Source: JADJWR01 sp964509545
Lineage (GTDB): Bacteria; Pseudomonadota; Gammaproteobacteria; Burkholderiales; Burkholderiaceae_F
Length of the DNA: 7,409 nucleotides
NCBI GenBank assembly: GCA_964509545.1
Contig: CAZDXQ010000086.1
Span: 1-7,409 of the forward strand
Reading direction: 5' to 3'
The translations under genes were made by a program, and so were the position numbers. The notes under the pieces were generated by a model. The model ran no database searches, was not told the origin of the DNA, and saw only the letters and a program-made list of their open reading frames with translations. Below, in pieces: positions 1 through 5,924 of this stretch. How positions within the stretch are numbered: position 1 is the first letter of the stretch; each line of letters starts with the position of its first letter.

Positions 1-556
1 TCACCTGCAGCAGGATCTCGATCGCCTCCTGCCCGTAGTCGCGCTCGTTCTCCGGACGGTAAAGGTAGTAGGCCTCGTCGATGAACAGCACGCCGCCCAT
101 CGCTTTCTTCAGCACCTCTTTGGTCTTCGGCGCGGTGTGGCCGATGTACTGGCCGACGAGGTCGTCGCGGGTGACGCTGACCACATGGCCGTTACGGACA
201 TAGCCCAGCCGATGCAGGATCTCGGCGATGCGCAGCGCCACTGTGGTCTTGCCGGTGCCGGGGTTGCCGGTGAAGCACATGTGCAGGCTCGGCGCCGAGT
301 GCCTGCCAGAGGCCGCCAGGCCGAGGTTGGCGCGCAGCTTGTCGATCACCAGCAGCGCGGCGATGTCGCGGATGCGGCTCTTCACCGGCGCCAGGCCGAT
401 GAGGTCGCGATCCAGTTCGTCCATCACTGCCTCGACCCGGCTTTGCGCCAGCACCTCGTTGACGGTGCGCGCGGCGCCGACCGCGTCCGCCGCCGGCGTG
501 GGGACGGACGCGGCCGACTGCGTCGAGCCGGGAATCGAGTACAGCGGCGCGGTCAT
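1..556 (-). CDS. cbbX: RuBisCO activase CbbX, AAA+ ATPase (3' end cut by window edge)
   Basis: Red-type RuBisCO activase. It is a hexameric AAA+ ATPase that frees RuBisCO from tight-binding sugar phosphates by threading the CbbL C-terminus through its pore. The 185 visible residues show Walker A (GNPGTGKTT, residues 97-105), an aromatic pore loop (QYIGHTAPK, 136-144) and Walker B (VLFIDEA, 156-162). The usual family core begins at about residue 36 with a DELDRDLIGL-type stretch. CbbX proteins are usually about 300-320 residues, so roughly the last 40% lies beyond position 1. The start is the first ATG in frame, 42 nt after the cbbS stop. No good Shine-Dalgarno is visible before it, so translation may depend on coupling to cbbS. 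The gene is third in cbbL-cbbS-cbbX. Identity is firm; the exact start is less so. Confidence 0.95.
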   Translation of the reverse strand, partial: MTAPLYSIPGSTQSAASVPTPAADAVGAARTVNEVLAQSRVEAVMDELDRDLIGLAPVKSRIRDIAALLVIDKLRANLGLAASGRHSAPSLHMCFTGNPGTGKTTVALRIAEILHRLGYVRNGHVVSVTRDDLVGQYIGHTAPKTKEVLKKAMGGVLFIDEAYYLYRPENERDYGQEAIEILLQV

Positions 557-598
557 TCGCGGGGTCGGCAGGCAGTGCAGGGCCGGGCTCTGGCGCCG

Positions 599-1039
599 TC
601 AGCCGGTGTAACGCTCGCCTTCGGGCCGGTCGGTCGCGTACGAATGCACCGTATAGCGGAGGTTGCGGCCGTCGACTTCCTGCCGCGCCAGGCCGAAGCC
701 CGGCTCGTTGCTCGGCCGGTTGACGATGAAGCTCATTGCGATCGACTCGACGCCACGGGTGGAGTCGAAGGCCATCAGCCGGATGTAGTGGTTGGGGAAG
801 GTCTTGCGGCATTGGGCGAGTTCCATCATCACGCCGGCGGCATCCTTCAGGTCGAACATCGGCATGCCGAACATTTCCCAATAGGTGTTGCGCGGGTGCG
901 GATCGTCGGTGTACTCGACGCTCCACGCGTAGCCCTTGGCAAGGCCGTACTCGATCTGCAGCCGGATCTCGTCGTCGGTCAGGTCGGGCAGGAAGCTGAA
1001 CTGGCCCTGCGTGATGCGGCCGGTGGGGTTGGTCATCAT
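599..1039 (-). CDS. cbbS: RuBisCO small subunit, red-type form IC
   Basis: Small subunit of ribulose-1,5-bisphosphate carboxylase, 146 residues, which caps the CbbL octamer in the L8S8 enzyme. The sequence carries the red-type hallmarks: RITQGQFSFLPDLTD near the N-terminus (8-22), a HPRNTYWEMFGMP stretch (48-60), CRKTFPNHYIRLMAFD (77-92), RGVESIAMSFIVNRP (95-109), and a long C-terminal beta-hairpin extension ending in a RPEGERY motif. That extension is absent from green-type small subunits. Two adjacent in-frame ATGs (1039 and 1036) give MM. An AGGAG at 1053-1049 lies 9 nt before the first and 12 nt before the second, so 1039 is preferred. The open frame continues upstream to a TTG at 1108 through the intergenic repeat, but those residues are repeat-encoded and unlikely to be translated as CbbS. 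It is co-transcribed with cbbL. Confidence 0.97.
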   Translation of the reverse strand: MMTNPTGRITQGQFSFLPDLTDDEIRLQIEYGLAKGYAWSVEYTDDPHPRNTYWEMFGMPMFDLKDAAGVMMELAQCRKTFPNHYIRLMAFDSTRGVESIAMSFIVNRPSNEPGFGLARQEVDGRNLRYTVHSYATDRPEGERYTG

Positions 1040-1065
1040 GGTCGGTTGCTCCTGAGTTCTCGGGT

Positions 1066-1140
1066 CGTCGTTCCCGCGCAGGCGGGAACCCAGTGTCTTC
1101 GAAGGCAAGTCGCTGGGTCCCCGCGTTCGCGGGGACGACG
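1066..1140. repeat. 75-bp inverted repeat of two dRS3-like hairpins between cbbL and cbbS
   Basis: Two 28-nt arms, 1066-1093 and 1113-1140, are reverse complements at 24 of 28 positions and are separated by a 19-nt spacer. Each arm is itself a hairpin (TTCCCGC-GCAG-GCGGGAA type in the left arm, TCCCCGC-..-GCGGGGA in the right), so the element can fold as one long stem or as two smaller ones. The pattern resembles the short dispersed GC-rich palindromes common in proteobacterial intergenic regions. The left core is close to the neisserial dRS3 form ATTCCC(N8)GGGAAT, but with G/C at the outer positions. It fills most of the 102-bp cbbL-cbbS gap. It could modulate mRNA processing or the L:S ratio, or simply be a passenger; that is inference. 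Confidence 0.85.
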
Positions 1141-1141
1141 G

Positions 1142-2626
1142 CTATGCCACCGCCGGTGTCACCGCGTAGTCGCTGGTGTCGGTCGACGTGTAGTTGAAGG
1201 TCACGTCCTTCCAGGTGTCGAGCGCCTGCGCGAGCGGCGTGCAGAACTGCGCCGCCTTCTGCAGGATCGCCGGGCCCTCGTTCTTGATGTCGCGGCCTTC
1301 GTTGCGCGCCTTGATCATCGCTTCCAGCGCCACGCGGTTGGCCACCGCGCCGGCCTGGATGCCGGCCGGATGCCCGATGGTGCCGCCGCCGAACTGCAGG
1401 ATCACGTCGTCGCCGAACAGATCGATCAGCTGGTGCATCTGCCCGGCGTGGATGCCGCCCGAGGCCACCGGCATCACTTTCTTCAGGTCGCACCAGTCCT
1501 GGTCGAAGAAAAGCCCGCGCGGCAGGTCCTGCTTCGTGTAGGCATCGCGGCAGACGTTGTAGTAGCCCTGCACCGTCAGCGGGTCGCCTTCGAGCTTGCC
1601 CACGGCGGTGCCGGTGTGCATGTGGTCGACACCGGCCAGGCGCAGCCACTTGGCGATCACGCGGAAGCTCACGCCGTGGTTCTTCTGCCGTGTGTAGGTG
1701 CCGTGGCCGGCACGGTGCAGGTGCAGGATCATGTCGTTGCGCCGGCACCATTCGCCGAGCGACTGGATGCACGGCCAGCCGACGATCAGATCGATCATGA
1801 TGACCACGCTGCCCAGTTGCTTGGCGAACTCGGCGCGCTCGTAGATCGCCTCCATCGTGCCGGCGGTGACGTTCAGGTACGAACCCTTGACCTCGCCGGT
1901 GGCCGCCGAGGCCTTGTTGACGCCGTCCATCACGTAAAGGAAGCGGTCACGCCAGTGCATGAAGGGCTGCGAGTTGATGTTCTCGTCATCCTTCATGAAG
2001 TCCAGCCCGCCCTTCAGGCCCTCGTAGATCACGCGGCCGTAGTTGCGGCCCGAAAGCCCCAGCTTCGGCTTGGTCGTGGCGCCGAGCAGCGGCCGGCCGA
2101 ACTTGTCCAGGCGCTCGCGCTCGACGACGAGCCCCGTCGGGGGCCCCTTGAAGGTCTTCACGTACGCGACCGGGATGCGGATGTCCTCCAGCCGCGCCGC
2201 GCGCAGAGGCTTGAAGCTGAAGACATTGCCGATCAGGCTCGCCGTCATGTTGGCGATCGAGCCTTCTTCGAACAGGATGATGTCGTAGGCCACCCAGGCG
2301 AAGAACTCGCCCGGCCGCCCGGGCACCGGCTCGACCTTGTAGCACTTGGCGCGGTAGTTCTCGCAGGCGGTCAGGCGGTCGGTCCAGACCACGGTCCAGG
2401 TCGCCGTCGACGACTCGCCGGCCACCGCGGCACCGGCTTCGACCGGATCGACGCCGTCCTGCGGCGTGATGCGAAACAGGCAGATCGTGTCCGTGTCCTT
2501 GGGCACGTAGTCGGGCTGCCAGTAGCCCATCTGCCGGTACTTCAGCACACCGGCGCTGTAGCGCTTCTTCGCGTCGGTGATCTGGGTGGATTCGGCCATC
2601 ACGGCGCCCTCGGCCGGTTTGTTCAT
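1142..2626 (-). CDS. cbbL: RuBisCO large subunit, red-type form IC
   Basis: Catalytic subunit fixing CO2 (or O2) onto ribulose-1,5-bisphosphate in the Calvin cycle; cytosolic, L8S8. The protein is 494 residues, slightly longer at the N-terminus than typical form IC proteins (about 486). Catalytic landmarks, numbered from the chosen Met: E71 and N134 of the N-domain active-site edge; TKPK with K186 and K188; the carbamylated lysine K212 with metal ligands D214 and E215 in MKDDENIN; H304/R305 and H308; HMH ending at H337; loop-6 K344 in VGKLEG; S389; and the phosphate-binding GGG at 413-415. All key residues are intact. The start at 2626 has an excellent GGAGGAG 6 nt upstream; a second in-frame ATG at 2599 lacks this support. 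First gene of cbbLSX, transcribed away from cbbR. Near-identity of the core to form IC enzymes makes the call secure. Confidence 0.99.
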   Translation of the reverse strand: MNKPAEGAVMAESTQITDAKKRYSAGVLKYRQMGYWQPDYVPKDTDTICLFRITPQDGVDPVEAGAAVAGESSTATWTVVWTDRLTACENYRAKCYKVEPVPGRPGEFFAWVAYDIILFEEGSIANMTASLIGNVFSFKPLRAARLEDIRIPVAYVKTFKGPPTGLVVERERLDKFGRPLLGATTKPKLGLSGRNYGRVIYEGLKGGLDFMKDDENINSQPFMHWRDRFLYVMDGVNKASAATGEVKGSYLNVTAGTMEAIYERAEFAKQLGSVVIMIDLIVGWPCIQSLGEWCRRNDMILHLHRAGHGTYTRQKNHGVSFRVIAKWLRLAGVDHMHTGTAVGKLEGDPLTVQGYYNVCRDAYTKQDLPRGLFFDQDWCDLKKVMPVASGGIHAGQMHQLIDLFGDDVILQFGGGTIGHPAGIQAGAVANRVALEAMIKARNEGRDIKNEGPAILQKAAQFCTPLAQALDTWKDVTFNYTSTDTSDYAVTPAVA

Positions 2627-2677
2627 CGCTCGCTCCTCCGCTCGACTGTGCTCGGAGGGCACTCTACGGGCAGGGTC

Positions 2678-2725
2678 GATTAAGGTAAATTCACTTATCT
2701 GTAACAGTTGATTAAGGTTTCCTTA
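2678..2725. promoter_or_regulatory. Candidate CbbR operator cluster in the cbbL/cbbR divergent region
   Basis: This 48-bp AT-rich island stands out in very GC-rich DNA. It holds three 13-mers that fit the TNA-N7-TNA / T-N11-A form reported for CbbR sites: 2681-2693, 2702-2714 and 2713-2725. The last, TAAGG-TTT-CCTTA, is a perfect dyad that includes the cbbR Shine-Dalgarno and the A of its ATG. A direct repeat GATTAAGGT occurs at 2678-2686 and 2710-2718, 32 bp apart, about three helical turns and so on the same DNA face. The arrangement suggests cooperative binding activating cbbL and repressing cbbR. The pattern is directly seen; occupancy is inferred. Confidence 0.6.
2679..2707 (-). promoter_or_regulatory. 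Weak candidate sigma-70 promoter for cbbLSX
   Basis: On the minus strand, a -35-like CTGTTA (2707-2702) and a -10-like CTTAAT (2684-2679, 4 of 6 consensus bases) are 17 nt apart. They would start transcription near 2672 and give a leader of about 45 nt before cbbL. The poor -35 is what one expects of an activator-dependent promoter, and it overlaps the putative CbbR sites. Other alignments are possible. Confidence 0.3.
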
Positions 2726-3669
2726 TGCGCGGCGCCACCCTCAAGCAGTTGCGCGCCTTTTCCGCCTCCGCCCGGCACCGCAGTTTTGCCAAGGCGGCCG
2801 AGGAACTGCACCTGACCCCGCCGGCCGTAACCATGCAGATCAAGGAGTTGGAGTCGGCCGTCGGCCTGCCGCTGTTCGAGCGCGGCGCGAAGGCGGTGAC
2901 ACTGACGATGAGCGGCGAGTATCTGCTGGTCTACGTGCGGCGGGTGCTGTCGACCCTAAAGGATGCCGAAGACGCGATGGCCCGCCTGCGCGGTGCTGAA
3001 ACGGGGCGAATCACCATCGGCATGGTCAGCACCGCCAAGTACTTCCTTCCGCGTCTGCTGGCGAAGTTCCGCGCCCAGCACCGCGGCGTCGAGATGCAAC
3101 TGACCGTCGGCAACCGCGAGCAACTGGTTCGGCAGCTGCACGACAACGAGGTCGACCTCGCCGTGATGGGCCGTCCGCCGCGCGAACTGGACACGCGCGC
3201 CGAGCCGTTCGCCGCGCACCCGCACGCGGTCGTGGCTTCGCCCGAGCACCCGCTAGCGCAGCAGCGCGACCTGCCGCCGGCAGCGCTCGGCGCCGAGGAG
3301 TTCATCGTCCGCGAACCGGGCTCGGGCACGCGTGCCGCGATGGAGCATTTTTTCCGCGAGCACCACCTGTCGCCGCCGCGGGTGATGGAGATGGCGAGCA
3401 ACGAGACGATCAAGCAGGCGGTGATTGCCAACATGGGGCTGGCGTTCCTGTCGCTGCATACCTGCGGCCTCGAGATCGGCACCGGTCAGCTGGTCGTCCT
3501 CGACGTGGTCGGCCTGCCGATCGTGCGCCGCTGGCACATCGTCAACGTGCGCGGCAAACCGCTGTCGCCGGCGGCGGAGGCGCTGCGCTACTTCGTGCTC
3601 GAGCAGGGCGAGCGGCTCATCGCTGGGCAGTTCGCCGGCGTCGTGCCGGCGGATGCGGCAGCTGCATGA
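2725..3669 (+). CDS. cbbR: LysR-type regulator of the Calvin-cycle operon (CbbR)
   Basis: LysR-family transcription factor, 314 residues, a normal length for the family. An N-terminal winged helix-turn-helix lies at about residues 5-64; the recognition region is SFAKAAEELHLTPPAVTMQIKELE, followed by the typical VGLPLFERGAKAVTLT. A linker helix (about 65-90) precedes a periplasmic-binding-protein-like effector domain starting near RITIGMVSTAKYFLP (residues 95-109). CbbR proteins sense metabolites such as RuBP, PEP, NADPH or ATP depending on species; the ligand cannot be read from this sequence. Assignment as CbbR rests on the divergent position 98 bp from cbbL plus CbbR-like sequence. The ATG at 2725 has AAGG 7 nt upstream and lies inside a dyad, suggesting autoregulation. 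A generic LysR regulator is the alternative, but context makes that unlikely. Confidence 0.93.
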   Translation: MRGATLKQLRAFSASARHRSFAKAAEELHLTPPAVTMQIKELESAVGLPLFERGAKAVTLTMSGEYLLVYVRRVLSTLKDAEDAMARLRGAETGRITIGMVSTAKYFLPRLLAKFRAQHRGVEMQLTVGNREQLVRQLHDNEVDLAVMGRPPRELDTRAEPFAAHPHAVVASPEHPLAQQRDLPPAALGAEEFIVREPGSGTRAAMEHFFREHHLSPPRVMEMASNETIKQAVIANMGLAFLSLHTCGLEIGTGQLVVLDVVGLPIVRRWHIVNVRGKPLSPAAEALRYFVLEQGERLIAGQFAGVVPADAAAA

Positions 3670-3820
3670 CTTCAGCGGCCCGCGCGAACGTCCGTTCGTC
3701 CAGGGCGGCGATGGCCGCTGCGCGGCCGAGCCGCGCCGACGGCGTGTCGCCGGGCGCGCGGTGGCATTCAGGCGCGACGGCCATCGGGCCGCGCGGGCTG
3801 CGCCCCTATCATCGGCCCCG

Positions 3821-4261
3821 ATGCAGCCGGAATCGCGCGTGAACTCGCCCGCACCGACCCCTTCTCCGTCATCGGCCGACAGCCGCTCGCTGAAAGGGCG
3901 GCGCGGGCTGCAGCGCGTGCTCAACGCGACCCGCTATTCGATCGACGGTCTGCGCGCCGCGTGGTCGCACGAGGACGCCTTCCGCCAGGAAGTCATGCTT
4001 GCCGCCGTCATGATCCCTGTCGCGGTCTTGCTGCCGCTGACGCTGTTGGACAAGATCCTGCTCGTTGCCGTCGTCGTGCTGGTGCTGATCGTCGAGCTTC
4101 TGAACACCGGGATCGAGGCGGCGATCGACCGCGACGGCCTGCAGATCGATCCGTTGGGCAAGCGGGCCAAGGATTACGGCAGCGCCGCCGTGATGCTGGC
4201 GCTGCTGCTGGCCGGCGGCACCTGGGCGGCGATCCTTCTGGCGCGCTTCGTTTTCCGATGA
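3821..4261 (+). CDS. dgkA: Diacylglycerol kinase, prokaryotic DgkA type
   Basis: Integral inner-membrane enzyme phosphorylating diacylglycerol with ATP to phosphatidic acid, recycling lipid released during membrane-oligosaccharide or envelope synthesis. The protein is 146 residues against about 121 in E. coli; the excess is a Pro/Ser-rich N-terminal tail of about 25 residues. The core follows: GLRAAWSHEDAFRQE (43-57), then three membrane helices at about 57-75, 78-97 and 120-144. The signature VELLNTGIEAAIDR (91-104) carries E92, N95, E99 and D103, and K117/D118 lie in the AKD motif; these match the family's catalytic and metal-binding residues. The start is the first ATG after the 151-bp gap from cbbR. 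No Shine-Dalgarno is seen, and an in-frame GTG at 3839 is a possible alternative. It may head a dgkA-purC transcription unit. Confidence 0.93.
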   Translation: MQPESRVNSPAPTPSPSSADSRSLKGRRGLQRVLNATRYSIDGLRAAWSHEDAFRQEVMLAAVMIPVAVLLPLTLLDKILLVAVVVLVLIVELLNTGIEAAIDRDGLQIDPLGKRAKDYGSAAVMLALLLAGGTWAAILLARFVFR

Positions 4262-4307
4262 CGGCGGCCGGTCTTCTAGACTTGCTGAGGAAGGGGGGAG
4301 GGCAAAG

Positions 4308-5207
4308 ATGGGCGAGGCGCTGTTCGAGAGCCGCATTCGTTCGCTGCCGCTGGTCTATCGCGGCAAGGTGCGCGATTCCTATGCAGTAGGCGACGACAAG
4401 CTGCTGATCGTCACCACCGACCGCCTCAGCGCCTTCGACGTCGTGATGAAGCAGCCGATCCCCGGCAAGGGCAAGGTGCTCAATGCGATGTCGAACTTCT
4501 GGTTCGACCTGCTCGCCGCGATCGTGCCCAATCACCTGACGCATATCCGGCCGGAGGACGTCGTCGCTGCCGACGAGGTCGACCAGGTGCGCGGCCGCGC
4601 GGTGGTGGCGATGAAGCTCGCGCCGGTGCCGGCCGAGGCGGTGGTCCGCGGCTACCTGATCGGCTCGGGCTGGAAGGATTACGCGGCGAGCGGGCAGGTC
4701 TGCGGCGTGCGGCTGCCGGCAGGGCTGAAGATGGCCGAGAAGCTGCCGCAGCCGATCTTCACCCCTGCGACCAAGGCGGTGCTGGGCACGCACGACGAGA
4801 ATATCTCCTTCGCGCAACTGGCCGAGCGCATCGGCGGGCCGCTGGCGGAGAAGCTGCGCGACACCGCGCTGCGGCTGTACATTGCGGCGCGCGAATACGC
4901 CGAATCGCACGGCATCATCATCGCCGACACCAAGTTCGAGTTCGGCCTCGACGACGAGGGCACGCTGCGCCTGATGGACGAGGTGCTGACCGCCGATTCC
5001 TCGCGCTACTGGCCGGCCGACCAGTACCGCGTCGGCGTCTCGCCGCCGAGTTTCGACAAGCAGTTCGTGCGCGACTGGCTGGAGGCGCAGCCGTGGAACA
5101 AGGCGCCGCCGCCGCCGGACCTGCCGCCCGAGATCGTCGCGCAGACGGCGCAGAAGTACCGCGAGGCGCTGCGCGCCATCACCGGCCGCGACCTCGTCGA
5201 CCCGTAG
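4308..5207 (+). CDS. purC: Phosphoribosylaminoimidazole-succinocarboxamide synthase (SAICAR synthetase)
   Basis: Catalyses ATP-dependent joining of aspartate to CAIR to give SAICAR in de novo purine synthesis; cytosolic. At 299 residues it belongs to the longer PurC form, similar in architecture to yeast Ade1, rather than the roughly 240-residue E. coli form. Visible motifs: YRGKVRDSY (17-25, nucleotide-binding region), TDRLSAFD (37-44), VVRGYLIGSGWKDY (112-125), FTPATKA (151-157), HDENISF (162-168), IIADTKFEFG (204-213, second family signature) and DEVLTADSSRYWP (224-236). All are intact. The ATG at 4308 follows an unusually long 16-nt purine run (4287-4302) that serves as a strong ribosome-binding site. 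It lies 46 bp after dgkA in the same direction, so the two may be co-transcribed. No other pur genes are visible. Confidence 0.97.
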   Translation: MGEALFESRIRSLPLVYRGKVRDSYAVGDDKLLIVTTDRLSAFDVVMKQPIPGKGKVLNAMSNFWFDLLAAIVPNHLTHIRPEDVVAADEVDQVRGRAVVAMKLAPVPAEAVVRGYLIGSGWKDYAASGQVCGVRLPAGLKMAEKLPQPIFTPATKAVLGTHDENISFAQLAERIGGPLAEKLRDTALRLYIAAREYAESHGIIIADTKFEFGLDDEGTLRLMDEVLTADSSRYWPADQYRVGVSPPSFDKQFVRDWLEAQPWNKAPPPPDLPPEIVAQTAQKYREALRAITGRDLVDP

Positions 5208-5373
5208 CCGCGCGGCCGGCGCTTCCGCGACCGCTGGGGCACCGACGCTTCGCGATTCCGCAGGGGCTGACGCAGGTCAAGGCCGGTCGGCTCCGGCGGC
5301 GCGAAGCTCGCGGCATTTCGTGTCGTGGGCGGAAGGCGGCGCCGCTGCTCAAGATCCCGGGCGGCTCCGCTTG

Positions 5374-5392
5374 GGCGGACCGTCCGTCCGCC
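5374..5392. other. Perfect 7-bp hairpin upstream of the CBS-domain gene
   Basis: GGCGGAC (5374-5380) and GTCCGCC (5386-5392) are perfect reverse complements around a 5-nt loop, 15 nt before the ribosome-binding site of the CBS gene. There is no following T-tract, so a classical intrinsic terminator for purC is not supported. An operator or 5'-leader structure is possible. The rest of the 213-bp purC-CBS gap shows no gene. Confidence 0.4.
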
Positions 5393-5420
5393 GGCCATCG
5401 TTCAACAAAGGAGACAGGTC

Positions 5421-5924
5421 ATGTCCAGCTACAGCGTCGGCGATCTGATCCGGCACAAGGAACTGCAGGAACTGGTCGCGGTTGAACTGACGACGACGGT
5501 GCTCGAGGCCGCCGAGCTGATGAGCCGGCGCGAGATCGGCGCCGTGCTGATCCGCGGCGCAAGCGGCGCGGTCGAGGGCATCTTCACCGAGCGCGACGTG
5601 CTCAAGCGCGTCGTTACCGAAGGCCGCGACCCGAAGAGCACGCGCGTGGGCGACGTGATGAGCCACAACGTCCGCCATGTGCCGCCGGCAACGACGGTGG
5701 AGCAGGCGCTGCAGCTGATGGTCAGCCACCGCTACCGCCATCTGCTGGTGCAGGAAGGCAGCCAGGTGCTCGGCCTGATCTCGATCCGCGACCTGATGTA
5801 CTCGTTCATCGTGCCCGAGATGGCGATGGCGCCCGAAGGCCGCTTCGGGCACATGCGCTCGCGGGCCGAGGAAGCGGTGCGCCTGCTGCAGTCGGCAAAG
5901 GCAGGCGGGGAAGGCTCGCGCTGA
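5421..5924 (+). CDS. Small tandem CBS-domain protein (putative adenine-nucleotide sensor)
   Basis: Stand-alone pair of CBS domains forming one Bateman module, 167 residues, probably cytosolic; no membrane segment or signal peptide. CBS1 spans about residues 14-70 and ends in GIFTERDVL (53-61). CBS2 spans about 77-130 and ends in GLISIRDLM (118-126). Both carry the G-h-h-S/T-x-R-D motif that in this family contacts the ribose/phosphate of AMP, ADP or ATP. A VGDVMS junction (76-81) is typical of the class. The C-terminal tail of about 35 residues is charged and probably helical. The start is certain: AAGGAG at 5408-5413, 7 nt before the ATG. No effector domain is attached, so the partner is unknown. 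Proximity to purC is suggestive but may be coincidental. Confidence 0.9.
   Translation: MSSYSVGDLIRHKELQELVAVELTTTVLEAAELMSRREIGAVLIRGASGAVEGIFTERDVLKRVVTEGRDPKSTRVGDVMSHNVRHVPPATTVEQALQLMVSHRYRHLLVQEGSQVLGLISIRDLMYSFIVPEMAMAPEGRFGHMRSRAEEAVRLLQSAKAGGEGSR

Noticed and set aside
1040..1108. In-frame upstream extension of cbbS from a TTG at 1108.
   Set aside because: The extra residues are encoded by the intergenic repeat, no known CbbS has them, and a good AGGAG precedes the ATG at 1039.
192..1772. A 526-codon minus-strand frame shifted relative to cbbL, cbbS and cbbX.
   Set aside because: It overlaps all three genes in the wrong frame, reads as Arg/Pro/Ala-rich low-complexity protein, and crosses the intergenic repeat.
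137..2683. An 848-codon plus-strand open frame running antisense to cbbX, cbbS and cbbL.
   Set aside because: It is a mirror of three well-identified genes. Its translation is rich in His, Arg, Ala, Gly and Val with no domain, and it arises from strong G/C third-position bias that removes stop codons on the opposite strand.
3425..3820. Upstream in-frame extension of dgkA, overlapping the end of cbbR.
   Set aside because: The added 132 residues are Arg/Ser/Cys-rich and lie in a shadow frame of cbbR. The DgkA family core begins well after 3821.
3670..3820. Possible terminator after cbbR among short GC-rich inverted repeats (for example GGGC-TGC-GCCC at 3795-3805).
   Set aside because: Stems are short and no T-tract follows. 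Such palindromes are expected by chance in this base composition.
4008..4910. A 300-codon minus-strand frame antisense to dgkA and purC.
   Set aside because: Both sense genes have clear families and intact catalytic motifs. The antisense product is Arg/Ala/Gln-rich with no recognisable motif.
5325..5420. Upstream in-frame extension of the CBS gene (32 residues).
   Set aside because: The extension is Arg/Pro-rich with no family match, while AAGGAG lies 7 nt before the ATG at 5421, where the conserved sequence begins.
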